Shown piece after piece: positions 23,177 through 31,250 of a stretch of 64,000 bases of DNA. The notes beneath the pieces are model-generated. The model saw only the letters and a program-made list of their open reading frames with translations, ran no database searches and was not told the origin of the DNA. Positions within the stretch are counted from its first letter, which is position 1. Each line of letters starts with the position of its first letter. This DNA is from DATAQC01 sp038238185 (GTDB lineage: Bacteria; Actinomycetota; Acidimicrobiia; Acidimicrobiales; AC-14): contig JBBRXY010000005.1 of the NCBI GenBank assembly GCA_038238185.1, forward strand, positions 1 to 64,000. The letters run 5' to 3'. The translations under genes were made by a program, and so were the position numbers.

Positions 23177-25108
23177 GGGCCTCGACGTCGGAGTCCGCCC
23201 GAGCGTACCGGCCCCGGTGGCGTCTCCGGCAATGCCGGGCGGGGGGACCGAGGCAGGCGTCCCCACGGGCGACGCCGGCGCCGAACCGTCGGCAGGGACG
23301 GGCGTCGGCACCACGGCTCCCATGGCGACGGAGGCGACGTCGGGGGGAATGCGCATCAGGCGGGCGGCGAACCCGGCCAGTTGTGAGAACACCGGGGCCG
23401 ACACCAGGCCTCCGAAGATCGGCGTGGGCTCGTCGAGCACCACGATGGCCGACAGCCTGGGTGATTCGGCGGGAAGGAAGCCGGCGAAGGTGGCGATGTA
23501 GGCCCCGTCTTTGTATCCAGCCCCGTCGTCACGCACCTTCTGGGCCGTCCCGGTCTTGCCGGCCACGCTGTAGCCGGGGATGGCGGCCGCCGTCGCCGTT
23601 CCGTCGGCGACCACCTCCTGGAGCATGGGGACGACGGCCCGGGCCGTCGCCTCGGACACCACTCGGCGGGGGGCCGGCGGCCGCACGTCGTGAACCTTGC
23701 CGCCGGCGTCGACGACCCGCTTCACGAGGGTAGGGGGAACCTGCACCCCACCGTTGGCGATCGAGTTGTAGGCGACCAGCATCTGCAGGGCCGTGACCGC
23801 CACCCCTTGGCCGATGGGCACGGTGGCGAGGGAGGAGCCCGACCAGTCCGCCGGCTTCGGGAGAAGCCCGGACGACTCTCCGGGAAAGTTGAGGTTCGTG
23901 CGGTCGGAGAGGCCGAAGGCGCGGATGTAGTGGTCGATCCGTTCCTTCCCCTGCTTCTTGGCGATCATGATCGTCCCCACGTTGGACGAGTCGGCCACGA
24001 TGCGGTTCACGGGCATCTCCTCGGTGCCATGGGGCTCGGCGTCGTGGAAGGTGGAACCGGCCATGGAGAGCTGGTCGGGGACGACGAACGTGTCGGTGGG
24101 CCGAACCGTTCCGTCCTCGATGGCGCCGGCCACGGTGATCATCTTGTTGACCGACCCGGGCTCGTAGACGTGGGTGACGGCGGCGTTGTCGGGCGAGGGG
24201 CCGGGCGGGGCGCCGCCCACCCCGGCTGTGAGGTTGGCCATGGACAGGACCTCGCCCGTCTGCGGGTCCATGACGATGGCGATGCCGGCCTTGGCCTGCG
24301 TCGCCACGATCTGGGCCGACAGGGCTCGCTCAGTCTCGTACTGGAGGGCGCGATCGAGGGTGAGGAGGAACTCCGCGCCCGGGGCCGCCGCCTTCAGCTC
24401 GTGGATGCCTGCGGCGATGTCGCGACCAGCCGGGTCCTTCTCGACCACGAGCTGGCCGGCGGTACCGGTGAGCTGCTTCTCGTACTGGAGCTCCAACCCG
24501 GACAAGCCCTTGTCGTCGAGATCGACCCGACCCAGGAGCGGCGCAGCGAGGGATCCGGCCGGATCGATCCGGGTGGGCTCCTCGAGGAGGGAGATCCCCT
24601 GAAGGCGGAGGGAGGCCACCTTGTCGGCCACCGGGTCCTCGACCTTGCGGGCCAGGTAGACGAAGCCGCCACTGCTGGTGAGCTTGGCCCTGATCCCGGG
24701 CTCGTCGAGCTGGAGGAGTGGTGCGAGGGCATGGGCGGCCCCGGCCGGGTCCCGAACCTCCTGGGGGTCGGCCCACACCGTCCTCAACCGGCTGGAGATG
24801 GCCAGAGCCTCGCCGTTGCGGTCGAGAATCGCCCCCCTCGGAGCGGGAAGGGTGGCGGTGCGCAGCCTCTGGGCCTTGCCAACCAGGGCGAACCTGCGCC
24901 CGCCCGGGCCCTGCACGGCGCCGAGCCGGACGACCACGGCGACGAAGGCCACCGTCAGGACCACGAGGAGGCACAGCAGCCGACGGCGGGGCTTGTGGGC
25001 CGACGTCGACGCCGACGACCTCGGTGCCGGGCGGTGCGGAGGACCGGTCCGACGGCGAGCGGGAGGGCGCCCGGTCGGGCGACGGGTCAGGGTGGCCGAG
25101 GGGCTCAC
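23174..25108 (-). CDS. ftsI: Septal penicillin-binding protein FtsI (PBP3)
   Basis: FtsI is the septal transpeptidase and partner of FtsW. The 644-residue class B PBP has a basic cytoplasmic N-terminus, one membrane helix (LLCLLVVLTVAFVAVVVRL), a pedestal domain (RGAILDRNGEALA) and the transpeptidase domain with all three active-site motifs: S-x-x-K in EPGSVNKM, S-x-N in VADSSNVG and KTG in AGKTGTAQK. The C-terminus ends in a ~45-residue Ala/Pro/Gly-rich tail. GTG at 25108 overlaps the ftsL stop codon by 4 bp. Its own stop codon is formed by the edge of palindromic element copy B. Confidence 0.95.
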   Translation of the reverse strand: MSPSATLTRRPTGRPPARRRTGPPHRPAPRSSASTSAHKPRRRLLCLLVVLTVAFVAVVVRLGAVQGPGGRRFALVGKAQRLRTATLPAPRGAILDRNGEALAISSRLRTVWADPQEVRDPAGAAHALAPLLQLDEPGIRAKLTSSGGFVYLARKVEDPVADKVASLRLQGISLLEEPTRIDPAGSLAAPLLGRVDLDDKGLSGLELQYEKQLTGTAGQLVVEKDPAGRDIAAGIHELKAAAPGAEFLLTLDRALQYETERALSAQIVATQAKAGIAIVMDPQTGEVLSMANLTAGVGGAPPGPSPDNAAVTHVYEPGSVNKMITVAGAIEDGTVRPTDTFVVPDQLSMAGSTFHDAEPHGTEEMPVNRIVADSSNVGTIMIAKKQGKERIDHYIRAFGLSDRTNLNFPGESSGLLPKPADWSGSSLATVPIGQGVAVTALQMLVAYNSIANGGVQVPPTLVKRVVDAGGKVHDVRPPAPRRVVSEATARAVVPMLQEVVADGTATAAAIPGYSVAGKTGTAQKVRDDGAGYKDGAYIATFAGFLPAESPRLSAIVVLDEPTPIFGGLVSAPVFSQLAGFAARLMRIPPDVASVAMGAVVPTPVPADGSAPASPVGTPASVPPPGIAGDATGAGTLGRTPTSRP

Positions 25109-25716
25109 GGGTGCCGGACCGCAACCGTGGTGGGCGTCGCCTGCAGGCCGGCGTTCGTCGCAGTCGTGGTCGGCGTGACAGCCGTGGTCGGCGTGACAGC
25201 CGTCGTCGCGATCGCAGTCGCGGCCGACGCCGGCGCGGCCGTCGGCGTGGCGGCGTCGGTCGAGGCGCTGGTTGTGGCCGGTGCCGGGAGGGGCTCGGTG
25301 GGAACAGGTGGCAACGGTGATGTCGGATCGGCTGCGGGGAGGTAGGCGACCACGGCCAACGGCACCATGCCCAAGTGCTGGCGGGCCCAGCCGACCACCC
25401 GGGCGGGAGCCTCGAGCTGGGCGACGTCCACCGTCAGCTGACCCTTGCGGGCTGCGGCAGCATCGGCCCGTTTGTGGAGGGCGTCGAGGTCGGCCTGGCC
25501 CTGGGTGAGGAGGACGTGCAGGCAGACCACCCCGAACAGCCCGACGGCGGCGAGGGCCGACGCCAGCACCGTCGCGGCCCGGGTGAGGGCCCGCCGTCGG
25601 GGAAGCGACGAGTGGTCGACCAGCCGGAGCGCGGGAGCGACAACGGCAGCCGACCCCGAAGATGCCCGGCGGGGTGCCGGCCGGGCGGCCAGTCGGGCGG
25701 CGCGGGCCTGGCTCAT
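25105..25716 (-). CDS. ftsL: FtsL-like division protein
   Basis: The 203-residue protein sits in the ftsL slot between rsmH and ftsI. It has a basic N-terminus, one membrane helix (about residues 45-68, VLASALAAVGLFGVVCLHVL) and a short extracytoplasmic coiled coil (QADLDALHKRADAAAARKGQ) ending in ARQHLGMV, as in FtsL/DivIC proteins that assemble with FtsB and FtsQ. After this comes a ~65-residue Ala/Thr/Pro-rich tail with a duplicated unit (AVTPTT) encoded by 18-bp repeats at 25169-25204. That tail is longer than in typical FtsL. ATG at 25716 overlaps the rsmH stop codon (ATGA). Confidence 0.82.
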   Translation of the reverse strand: MSQARAARLAARPAPRRASSGSAAVVAPALRLVDHSSLPRRRALTRAATVLASALAAVGLFGVVCLHVLLTQGQADLDALHKRADAAAARKGQLTVDVAQLEAPARVVGWARQHLGMVPLAVVAYLPAADPTSPLPPVPTEPLPAPATTSASTDAATPTAAPASAATAIATTAVTPTTAVTPTTTATNAGLQATPTTVAVRHP

Positions 25717-26660
25717 GCCAGCTTCTCGACTGCTCGCAGGCGGGCGCTCTCGGACCGACGGTTGGCAGCCACCTCGGCCGGGCTCGGCCGGGTACCCCGG
25801 CGAAGGTGCCGGACCCTCGGCCGGGCGCCACACACACAGGGCAACCGGGGCGGGCAGGTGCAACCACCGCTGGCGGCCTGGGTGAGGCGGGCCTTGACGA
25901 TGCGATCCTCACCGGAGTGGTAGGCGAGGACCACGACGCGACCCTCGGGGGCCAGTTGGTCGACGGCAGTGTCGATAGCGCTACCGAGGATGGCCAGCTC
26001 TTCGTTGACCTCGATGCGAATGGCCTGGAAGGAGCGGCGCGCGGGATCCCCGCCCCGGCGGCGCGCGGGGGCGGGTATGGCAGCGCGGATCACCTCGGCC
26101 AGCTCGCCGGTCGTGGCCAGCGGCCGGGCGCCGACGATGGCCCGGGCAATGCGCCGGGCATATCGTTCGTCGCCCAGTTCGGCCAGCACGGTCGCCAGGC
26201 GCTGCTCGCTGTAGCCGTTGACGACGTCGTCGGCACTCGTCGGCTGGTCGCGGTCCATGCGCATGTCGAGCGGACCGTTGCCGCGATAGGAAAAGCCGCG
26301 CTCGGGCCGGTCGAGCTGGGGCGAGCTGACGCCGAGATCGAACAGCACTCCCGAGACCCGGTCATGACCCAGCTCCTGGCAGACGGCGGCCATCCGGTCG
26401 AACCGGGAATGACGCAGCACGACCCGCCCACCGAAGGGCTGCAACGCCGTCGCCGCGGCAACCAGGGCATCGGCGTCGCGGTCCAGGCCCACGACCTGAA
26501 GGTGCCGATAGGCAGCGAGGAGTGCCCCGGCGTGGCCCCCACCGCCGACGGTGGCATCGACCACCGGTCCCGGCGGCACAGCCTCGAACAGGGCGGTGAC
26601 CTCGGCCACCATGACAGGACGATGCTCGAAGGCCCGGCCAGGTTCTGCCGGGTCGTTCAT
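25713..26660 (-). CDS. rsmH: 16S rRNA (cytosine-N4) methyltransferase RsmH (MraW)
   Basis: RsmH methylates C1402 of 16S rRNA. The 315-residue enzyme has HRPVMVAEV, the SAM-binding VVDATVGGGGHAGALL, FDLGVSSPQLD, RGFSYRGNGPLDMRMD, NEELAIL and AYHSGEDRIVK. I choose ATG 26660 (MNDPAEPG), with GAGG about 5 nt upstream; another ATG at 26681 lies inside a long inverted repeat. The ribosome-binding region is covered by that inverted repeat, suggesting structure-dependent translation. Confidence 0.95.
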   Translation of the reverse strand: MNDPAEPGRAFEHRPVMVAEVTALFEAVPPGPVVDATVGGGGHAGALLAAYRHLQVVGLDRDADALVAAATALQPFGGRVVLRHSRFDRMAAVCQELGHDRVSGVLFDLGVSSPQLDRPERGFSYRGNGPLDMRMDRDQPTSADDVVNGYSEQRLATVLAELGDERYARRIARAIVGARPLATTGELAEVIRAAIPAPARRRGGDPARRSFQAIRIEVNEELAILGSAIDTAVDQLAPEGRVVVLAYHSGEDRIVKARLTQAASGGCTCPPRLPCVCGARPRVRHLRRGTRPSPAEVAANRRSESARLRAVEKLA

Positions 26661-26665
26661 TGGAC

Positions 26666-26789
26666 CTCGTCCGTCCGCCATCCCCCGCCCGGAAGGCTCC
26701 GAGCAGGCCATCTGCTCGATCGGAGCCAAGACACAGGGCGAAGAGGGGGGTCTTCCCACGTGCCGGTCGGGGGATGGCGCACGGACGAG
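26666..26789 (-). ncRNA. Candidate structured leader of rsmH (nested inverted repeats)
   Basis: Arms 26666-26692 and 26763-26789 are 27 bp each and pair at 25 of 27 positions. Inside, 26695-26706 (GGCTCCGAGCAG) pairs with 26712-26727 with a 4-nt bulge. In the mraZ-rsmH transcript the lower arm ends 5 nt before the rsmH ATG and includes most of its Shine-Dalgarno region, so pairing would hide it. This is a structure prediction by eye. Confidence 0.55.
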
Positions 26790-26828
26790 AGCGATGTCGG
26801 TGGTCTCCTGTCGTCTGGTTGAGGTCGG

Positions 26829-26900
26829 TCGGAACAGTCGGAACAGTCGGAACAGTCGGAACAGTCGGAACAGTCGGAACAGTCGGAACAGTCGGAACAG
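26829..26900. repeat. Eight perfect 9-bp tandem repeats
   Basis: TCGGAACAG is repeated eight times without error, followed by the degenerate TCGGATCGG and TCGGGTCGG. It lies between mraZ and rsmH, next to the inverted repeat. No gene covers it on either strand. Confidence 0.95.
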
Positions 26901-26949
26901 TCGGATCGGTCGGGTCGGTCCTGACGGTCATGGCGAACATTGGTGGATC

Positions 26950-27378
26950 TCAACTGTCGGTTCTCTCGAGGTCGACGCCGTCACCGGAGAGGCCCTCCTC
27001 GCCGACGCGCTTCGTCTCCTGCCACGTGGCGGCGTCCCAGATCTCCACGTGATCGAAGGCCCCGGTGATGGCGACCTCCCGGCCGAGGTGGGCGAACGCC
27101 CGCAGCGACGCGGGAAGCGCCACCCGGCCCTGCCGGTCGGGACTGGCGTCCTGGGCCCCGGCGAAGAAAGCCCTGGCCTGGTTGCGATCGGCCGGCGTTC
27201 CCCGCCATTTGGCCTTCATCTCCTGCGACCGACCCTCGAACTCCTCGGGTGGCCACAGAGCCAGGCACCCGTCCACTTCGCTGGTGACGAACGCCGATTC
27301 GAGCTGGTCGCGGAAGCGAGCCGGAAGGATCACCCTCCCTTTCGCATCCAGGGAGTGACTGTGCTCTCCCAGGAACAT
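26950..27378 (-). CDS. mraZ: Transcriptional regulator MraZ
   Basis: MraZ is an AbrB-fold DNA-binding protein that represses the dcw operon it leads. The 142-residue product has two copies of the MraZ domain: MFLGEHSHSLDAKGRVILPARFRDQL and, in the second half, SPDRQGRVALPASLRAFAHL, each with the DxxGRV/LP core. I choose ATG 27378, where the family normally begins, with GAGG 8 nt upstream; a GTG at 27387 would add three residues. Four operator-like repeats lie across its promoter, so autoregulation is likely. Confidence 0.95.
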   Translation of the reverse strand: MFLGEHSHSLDAKGRVILPARFRDQLESAFVTSEVDGCLALWPPEEFEGRSQEMKAKWRGTPADRNQARAFFAGAQDASPDRQGRVALPASLRAFAHLGREVAITGAFDHVEIWDAATWQETKRVGEEGLSGDGVDLERTDS

Positions 27379-27472
27379 CTGCGCCACCTCGGTCCGGATC
27401 TCGCTCGTCGGTCATCATGGAGGGCCTATCCATCACCTCTGGCATGTCGGTCATGTCAGGCTCCCCCCCGCA

Positions 27473-27513
27473 CCACTTCACTCCACCGTACTCCCCCCTC
27501 CCCCACCCGTCAA
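27473..27513 (-). promoter_or_regulatory. dcw promoter with four MraZ-box-like repeats
   Basis: On the minus strand -35 TTGACG (27508-27513) and -10 TACGGT (27485-27490) are separated by exactly 17 bp. GTGG occurs at 27503-27506, 27483-27486 and 27473-27476, with a degenerate GGGG at 27493-27496, so four sites repeat every 10 bp through the spacer and over the -10. MraZ is known to bind short G-rich direct repeats with 10-bp period upstream of mraZ in other bacteria. The leader to the mraZ ATG would be about 100 nt. Confidence 0.65.
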
Positions 27514-27541
27514 CAATTCCTGGTCATCAACCGGGCGAAAA

Positions 27542-28819
27542 ATGATGAATGCTGGGCGCATGGCCCTCCCTCTGCGTACGCGGCTCGCAGTTCTGGCCGG
27601 GCGGACGATCTCGGAGGTGTCCCGGCGAGCGGGTACGGGTGAGGGGTCGGCGGTGGGCGGCCGGGTCACCCTCGCCCTGGACCCACACGCCCTCGAGGTG
27701 CTGGCCGCCGGGCGCGAGATGGCCCTGGTGTCGGGCACCAACGGCAAGACCACCACCACCCGCCTCCTCGCCGCCGCGCTGGGCACCAAGGGCGGGGTCA
27801 CCACCAACTCGGCCGGGGCCAACCTCCTCTCCGGGCTGGTGAGCACCCTGTCGGGCTCCGAGCCGTCGGCCCTCGCCGCCTTCGAGGTCGACGAGGGGCT
27901 GCTCCCCACCGTGGTGGAGGCAGCCCGGCCGGCGGTCGTGGCCCTGCTGAACCTCAGCCGGGACCAGCTCGATCGCATCGGCGAGGTCCGCCTCCACGCC
28001 GAATCGTGGGGACGGGCGCTCGGCTCCGCCCCTGACACCACGGTGGTCGCCAACATCGACGACCCCCTGGTGGCGTGGGCCGCCCGGACGGCCAAAGAGG
28101 TGATCTGGGTGGGAACGGGCCAGCTGTGGCGCTCCGACGCCGCCGCCTGCCCGGCGTGCGGGGGGCGCATCGTCTGGGCCGGGGAGGAGGACACGGCGTG
28201 GTCGTGCACGTCGTGTGACTTCGCCCGGCCTCAGCCCGACCTGTGGCTCGAAGGCGAGGACCTGGTGCTGGCCCACGGGCGACGGGTCCCGATCCGGCTC
28301 CAGCTCCCGGGCTGGTGCAACCTGGCCAACGCAACCGTGGCCGCGGCGGCGGCGACCGTCCTCGGCGTCGACCCGGCCGCGGCGGTGCAGGGGATGGCCG
28401 GCGTGGGCACGGTCGCCGGGCGGTACGCGGTGGTCGACGTCGGCGGGGTGAGCGTGCGCCTCCTGCTGGCCAAGAACCCGGCCGGTTGGGCGGAGACCTT
28501 GAAGCTCATCCGACCGCCGCCCGTCCCCGTGGTCGTCGGCATCAACTCCCGGGTCGCCGACGGACGCGATCCCTCCTGGCTGTGGGACGTCCCCTTCGAG
28601 GCACTGCGAGGCAGGCTGGTCATCGCCACCGGCGAACGGGGCCGAGACCTCGCCGTGCGCCTGGGCTACGGCGAGGTCGAGCACCGGTTCGTGCCCGACT
28701 ACCGCGACGCGGTCAGAGCGGCCGGCGCTTCCGCCATCGACCTGGCGGCCAACTACACCTCGTTCCAGGACGCCCGCGCCGCCTTCGGCCGAACCGGCGC
28801 CGGGCCTGTCGATGGCTGA
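27542..28819 (+). CDS. murT: Lipid II isoglutaminyl synthase, MurT subunit
   Basis: MurT-GatD amidates the D-Glu of lipid II to D-isoglutamine. The 425-residue MurT has a Mur-ligase central domain with the P-loop VSGTNGKTTTTRLL and NLSRDQLDRIGEV, a Cys4 ribbon (CPACGG ... CTSC) typical of MurT, and the C-terminal DUF1727 domain (VVVGINSRVADGRDPSWLWD). It overlaps gatD by 8 bp. The start is unclear: ATGs at 27542, 27545 and 27560 are all in frame, and MALPLRTRLAVLAGRTI at 27560 looks most like homologues. It is divergent from mraZ, with the MraZ boxes within 70 bp. Confidence 0.93.
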   Translation: MMNAGRMALPLRTRLAVLAGRTISEVSRRAGTGEGSAVGGRVTLALDPHALEVLAAGREMALVSGTNGKTTTTRLLAAALGTKGGVTTNSAGANLLSGLVSTLSGSEPSALAAFEVDEGLLPTVVEAARPAVVALLNLSRDQLDRIGEVRLHAESWGRALGSAPDTTVVANIDDPLVAWAARTAKEVIWVGTGQLWRSDAAACPACGGRIVWAGEEDTAWSCTSCDFARPQPDLWLEGEDLVLAHGRRVPIRLQLPGWCNLANATVAAAAATVLGVDPAAAVQGMAGVGTVAGRYAVVDVGGVSVRLLLAKNPAGWAETLKLIRPPPVPVVVGINSRVADGRDPSWLWDVPFEALRGRLVIATGERGRDLAVRLGYGEVEHRFVPDYRDAVRAAGASAIDLAANYTSFQDARAAFGRTGAGPVDG

Positions 28820-29582
28820 CCCACGCGGCACGGATGCCGTCTCGATCGGGCTGCTCTTTCCCGAGCTGCTGGGCACCTACGGCGACGGCGGGAACGCCGT
28901 GGTCCTGACCCAGCGCCTCCGTTGGCGGGGAATCTCCGCCGACGTCGTCGAGGTTCCCGCGGGCGAGCCCATCCCCGAGTCGTGCGACATCTATCTCATG
29001 GGCGGCGGTGAGGACGGTCCCCAGACCCTGGCGGTGCGCGAGCTTCAGGCCCGCGGGGTCCTGCCCCGGGCCGTCGATCGCGGCGCGGCCGTGCTGGCCG
29101 TGTGTGCCGGCTACCAGTTGCTCGGTCGCGAGTTCCTGGGCCCCGACGGCTCACCCCACGCCGGCCTCGGCCTCCTGGACTGTGCGACCACACGAGGCCC
29201 CGGCCCACGCCGGGTGGGCGAGCTGGTTGTCGACGCCGATGCCGGCCTCGGGCTCCCGGCCCTCACCGGCTACGAGAACCATGCCGGCGTGACCAGATTG
29301 GGGCCGACGGCCCACCCCCTCGGCCGGGTGCGGGTCGGCCACGGCAACGACGCCGGCCAGGGCACCGAAGGCGTCGTCGACGGCCACGTGGTGGGCACCT
29401 ATCTCCACGGCCCCGTCCTGGCCCGCAACCCGGCTCTGGCCGACCTGATCTTGGAGTGGGTGGTGGGACACCTCGACCCTGTCGACGACACCGAGGTCGA
29501 CGCCCTACGAGCCGAGCGCATCGCCACGGCCCGCCGATCTCATCCCCTGTCCAGCCGGGGAGTCGTCCGGCGCCGGGCCTAA
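28812..29582 (+). CDS. gatD: Lipid II isoglutaminyl synthase, glutaminase subunit GatD
   Basis: GatD supplies ammonia from glutamine to MurT. The 256-residue class I glutamine amidotransferase has its nucleophile Cys98 in LAVCAGYQLLG and His199 in GTYLHGPVLARNP, with YLMGGGEDGPQ earlier. GatD proteins work as Cys-His dyads. The ATG lies within the last codons of murT, so the subunits are co-translated. Its stop overlaps the end of the convergent YceH gene by 4 bp. Confidence 0.95.
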   Translation: MADPRGTDAVSIGLLFPELLGTYGDGGNAVVLTQRLRWRGISADVVEVPAGEPIPESCDIYLMGGGEDGPQTLAVRELQARGVLPRAVDRGAAVLAVCAGYQLLGREFLGPDGSPHAGLGLLDCATTRGPGPRRVGELVVDADAGLGLPALTGYENHAGVTRLGPTAHPLGRVRVGHGNDAGQGTEGVVDGHVVGTYLHGPVLARNPALADLILEWVVGHLDPVDDTEVDALRAERIATARRSHPLSSRGVVRRRA

Positions 29583-30232
29583 TCGAGGACGGTGCCGAGT
29601 CTTTCGGCCAGGGAGTCGTGGTCGGCGCGCAGGCGGTCGAACTCCTCCCGCAACGTGGCCACGGTGACCTCCAGGGTGTCGATTCGCTCGGAGCGGGAGG
29701 TGCGCACCGCCTCGGTGACCGGCAGGCCGCTGTCGGGCGGGACGTCGCCGCTGAGAAGGTGGCCCCAACGGGATTCCTTCTGGCCCGGCGAACGCCCGAG
29801 GTGCACGACCATGGGCTCGGGCCGACACGCCAGCCGCTCCAGTACTGGGCCCATCTCTTCGAGGTCGGCGAAACGGTGGATCCGTTCGGTGCGGGTCCGT
29901 AGCTCGGCCGTCGTCTGGGCGCCCCGCAGCATGAGGACGCCGAGCAGGGCGAGCTCGGCCTCGCCGAGTCCCCACGCCTCGTCCAGTACGTGTCGGTACT
30001 TGTCGGCCCGGTTCGATCGGCTGTAGACGACCCTCAGCAGACCCTCTCCCTTGAGGTTCTCGATGGAGTTCCCCACGGTCGCCTCAGTGAGGGTGACCAC
30101 GGGCCACCGGTTGGTCGTCTGGTTGCACGCGCTGAGCAGGGCGTTCATGGTGAGCGGGTAGTTGTCCGGCGTCGTGCGTTCCTTCTCCAGCAGGCACCCG
30201 AGCACGCGCAGCTGGACGGGGGTCAGTTCCAT
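29579..30232 (-). CDS. YceH-family (DUF480) protein
   Basis: The 217-residue protein matches the DUF480/YceH family: MELTPVQLRVLGCLLEKERTTPDNYPLTMNAL and NQTTNRWPVV are its hallmark N-terminus, followed by a second winged-helix repeat (GLGEAELALLGVLMLRGAQT) and a C-terminal coiled coil (LEVTVATLREEFDRLRADHD). These are tandem winged-helix proteins of unknown role. It is a single gene convergent with gatD. A TAGGCT hexamer lies 8 nt upstream of the ATG, suggesting a leaderless mRNA. Confidence 0.9.
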   Translation of the reverse strand: MELTPVQLRVLGCLLEKERTTPDNYPLTMNALLSACNQTTNRWPVVTLTEATVGNSIENLKGEGLLRVVYSRSNRADKYRHVLDEAWGLGEAELALLGVLMLRGAQTTAELRTRTERIHRFADLEEMGPVLERLACRPEPMVVHLGRSPGQKESRWGHLLSGDVPPDSGLPVTEAVRTSRSERIDTLEVTVATLREEFDRLRADHDSLAERLGTVLD

Positions 30233-30240
30233 CGGCGATC

Positions 30241-30289
30241 AGCCTACGGCGCCAACCTCCCCGGCCACCGCCGTCGCCCCCGGTAGCTT
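30241..30289. promoter_or_regulatory. Divergent leaderless promoters (yceH and transporter)
   Basis: TAGGCT on the minus strand (30241-30246) is 8 nt from the yceH-family ATG. TAGCTT on the plus strand (30284-30289) is 6 nt from the transporter GTG. Both fit TAnnnT -10 hexamers. Confidence 0.5.
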
Positions 30290-30295
30290 TCTGGC

Positions 30296-31201
30296 GTGCA
30301 CCCAGGCATGGTCGTTCGACTGGAGGTCATCGGCCTGAGCGCAGCCTCGGCGCTGATGCTCGCCCTGACCTCGGTGCTCCAACAGCGGGCGGCCTCCAAG
30401 GTCTCGCACCACAAGTCGATGCGGGTCGGGCTGGTCACCGAACTCATCCGACGGCCGTTATGGGTGATGGGCGTCGTCACCGACATCCTGGCCTACCTCC
30501 TCCAGTTCCTAGCCCTGCGCCGAGGGTCGCTGCTCGTGGTCCAGGCCATCCTGGTCACCGGCCTGCTCTTCGCCATCCCGCTCGGTGCGGCGATGTCGCA
30601 TCGTCGCCTGTCGCGTCAGGACTGGCTGGGCACCGTGGCGGTGGTGAGCGGGCTGGTGGTGTTCCTGGCCACCGCCGAGCCCACCCGCGGTCGACCCCAC
30701 CCGAGCGCCATGGGCTGGACGGTTTTGCTCGCCCTGATCGGCGCCGCCGTCGTCGTGCTGGTCGTGTTGGCCCCACCGGAACCGGGCAAGCGACGGGCCA
30801 TGTTCCTGGGGTCGGCGTGCGGCATCCTGTTCGGGCTGAATGCCGCCCTCACCAAGGCGTGCGCCAACCTGCTCGACCACGGGGTGGAGCGGCTTCTCCT
30901 CTCGTGGCAACTCTGGGTGCTGGTGGCGGCGGCCAGCTACGGCTTCCTCCTGTCCCAGAGCGCCTTCCAGGCCGGCCCGTTGGAAGCCTCGCTGCCGGTG
31001 CTCACGATCAGCGACCCGCTCATCAGTGCCGGGATCGGTCTTGGCTTCCTCCACGAGGCCATCGCCGATCGTCCCGGGGCCCTGTTGGTGGAAGTGGCCG
31101 GGGTCGCCATGATGGTGGTCGGCGTGTTCCTCCTGGCCCGCTCACCGTTGATCCTGGAGGGGGCGGCGGACCCGGGCGCCGGGCCCCCTGCCGACCCGTA
31201 G
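30296..31201 (+). CDS. EamA/DMT-superfamily transporter
   Basis: The 301-residue product has about nine to ten hydrophobic helices in two halves, as in the drug/metabolite transporter superfamily, with a conserved first helix (ALMLALTSVLQQRAA) and a short basic cytoplasmic loop. No residue points to a substrate; metabolite, amine or Mg2+ (NIPA-like) transport are all possible. GTG at 30296 is 6 nt after a -10 hexamer. The stop codon overlaps the -10 of the next gene. Confidence 0.75.
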   Translation: MHPGMVVRLEVIGLSAASALMLALTSVLQQRAASKVSHHKSMRVGLVTELIRRPLWVMGVVTDILAYLLQFLALRRGSLLVVQAILVTGLLFAIPLGAAMSHRRLSRQDWLGTVAVVSGLVVFLATAEPTRGRPHPSAMGWTVLLALIGAAVVVLVVLAPPEPGKRRAMFLGSACGILFGLNAALTKACANLLDHGVERLLLSWQLWVLVAAASYGFLLSQSAFQAGPLEASLPVLTISDPLISAGIGLGFLHEAIADRPGALLVEVAGVAMMVVGVFLLARSPLILEGAADPGAGPPADP

Positions 31202-31204
31202 AAT
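31199..31204 (+). promoter_or_regulatory. -10 element of the phosphatidyltransferase gene
   Basis: TAGAAT includes the TAG stop codon of the preceding transporter gene. The leader is about 40 nt and has GGGAG shortly before the ATG, so this gene is not leaderless. Confidence 0.45.
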
Positions 31205-31250
31205 CGGCCGTGTCGGGCGCAGCCACGCCCTCGTCGAGTGTGGGAGATGC

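Noticed and set aside
23174..25912. 912-residue protein fusing sequences upstream of FtsI
   Set aside because: The first ~268 codons overlap ftsL and rsmH in another frame. The GTG at 25108 overlaps the ftsL stop and begins a normal FtsI.
26829..26900. Possible CRISPR array
   Set aside because: Units are 9 bp, contiguous and without spacers; no cas gene is present.
26657..26953. Minus-strand ORF with eight Ser-Asp-Cys repeats
   Set aside because: It is only the translation of the 9-bp repeat and lies in the mraZ-rsmH leader; no ribosome-binding site or homology.
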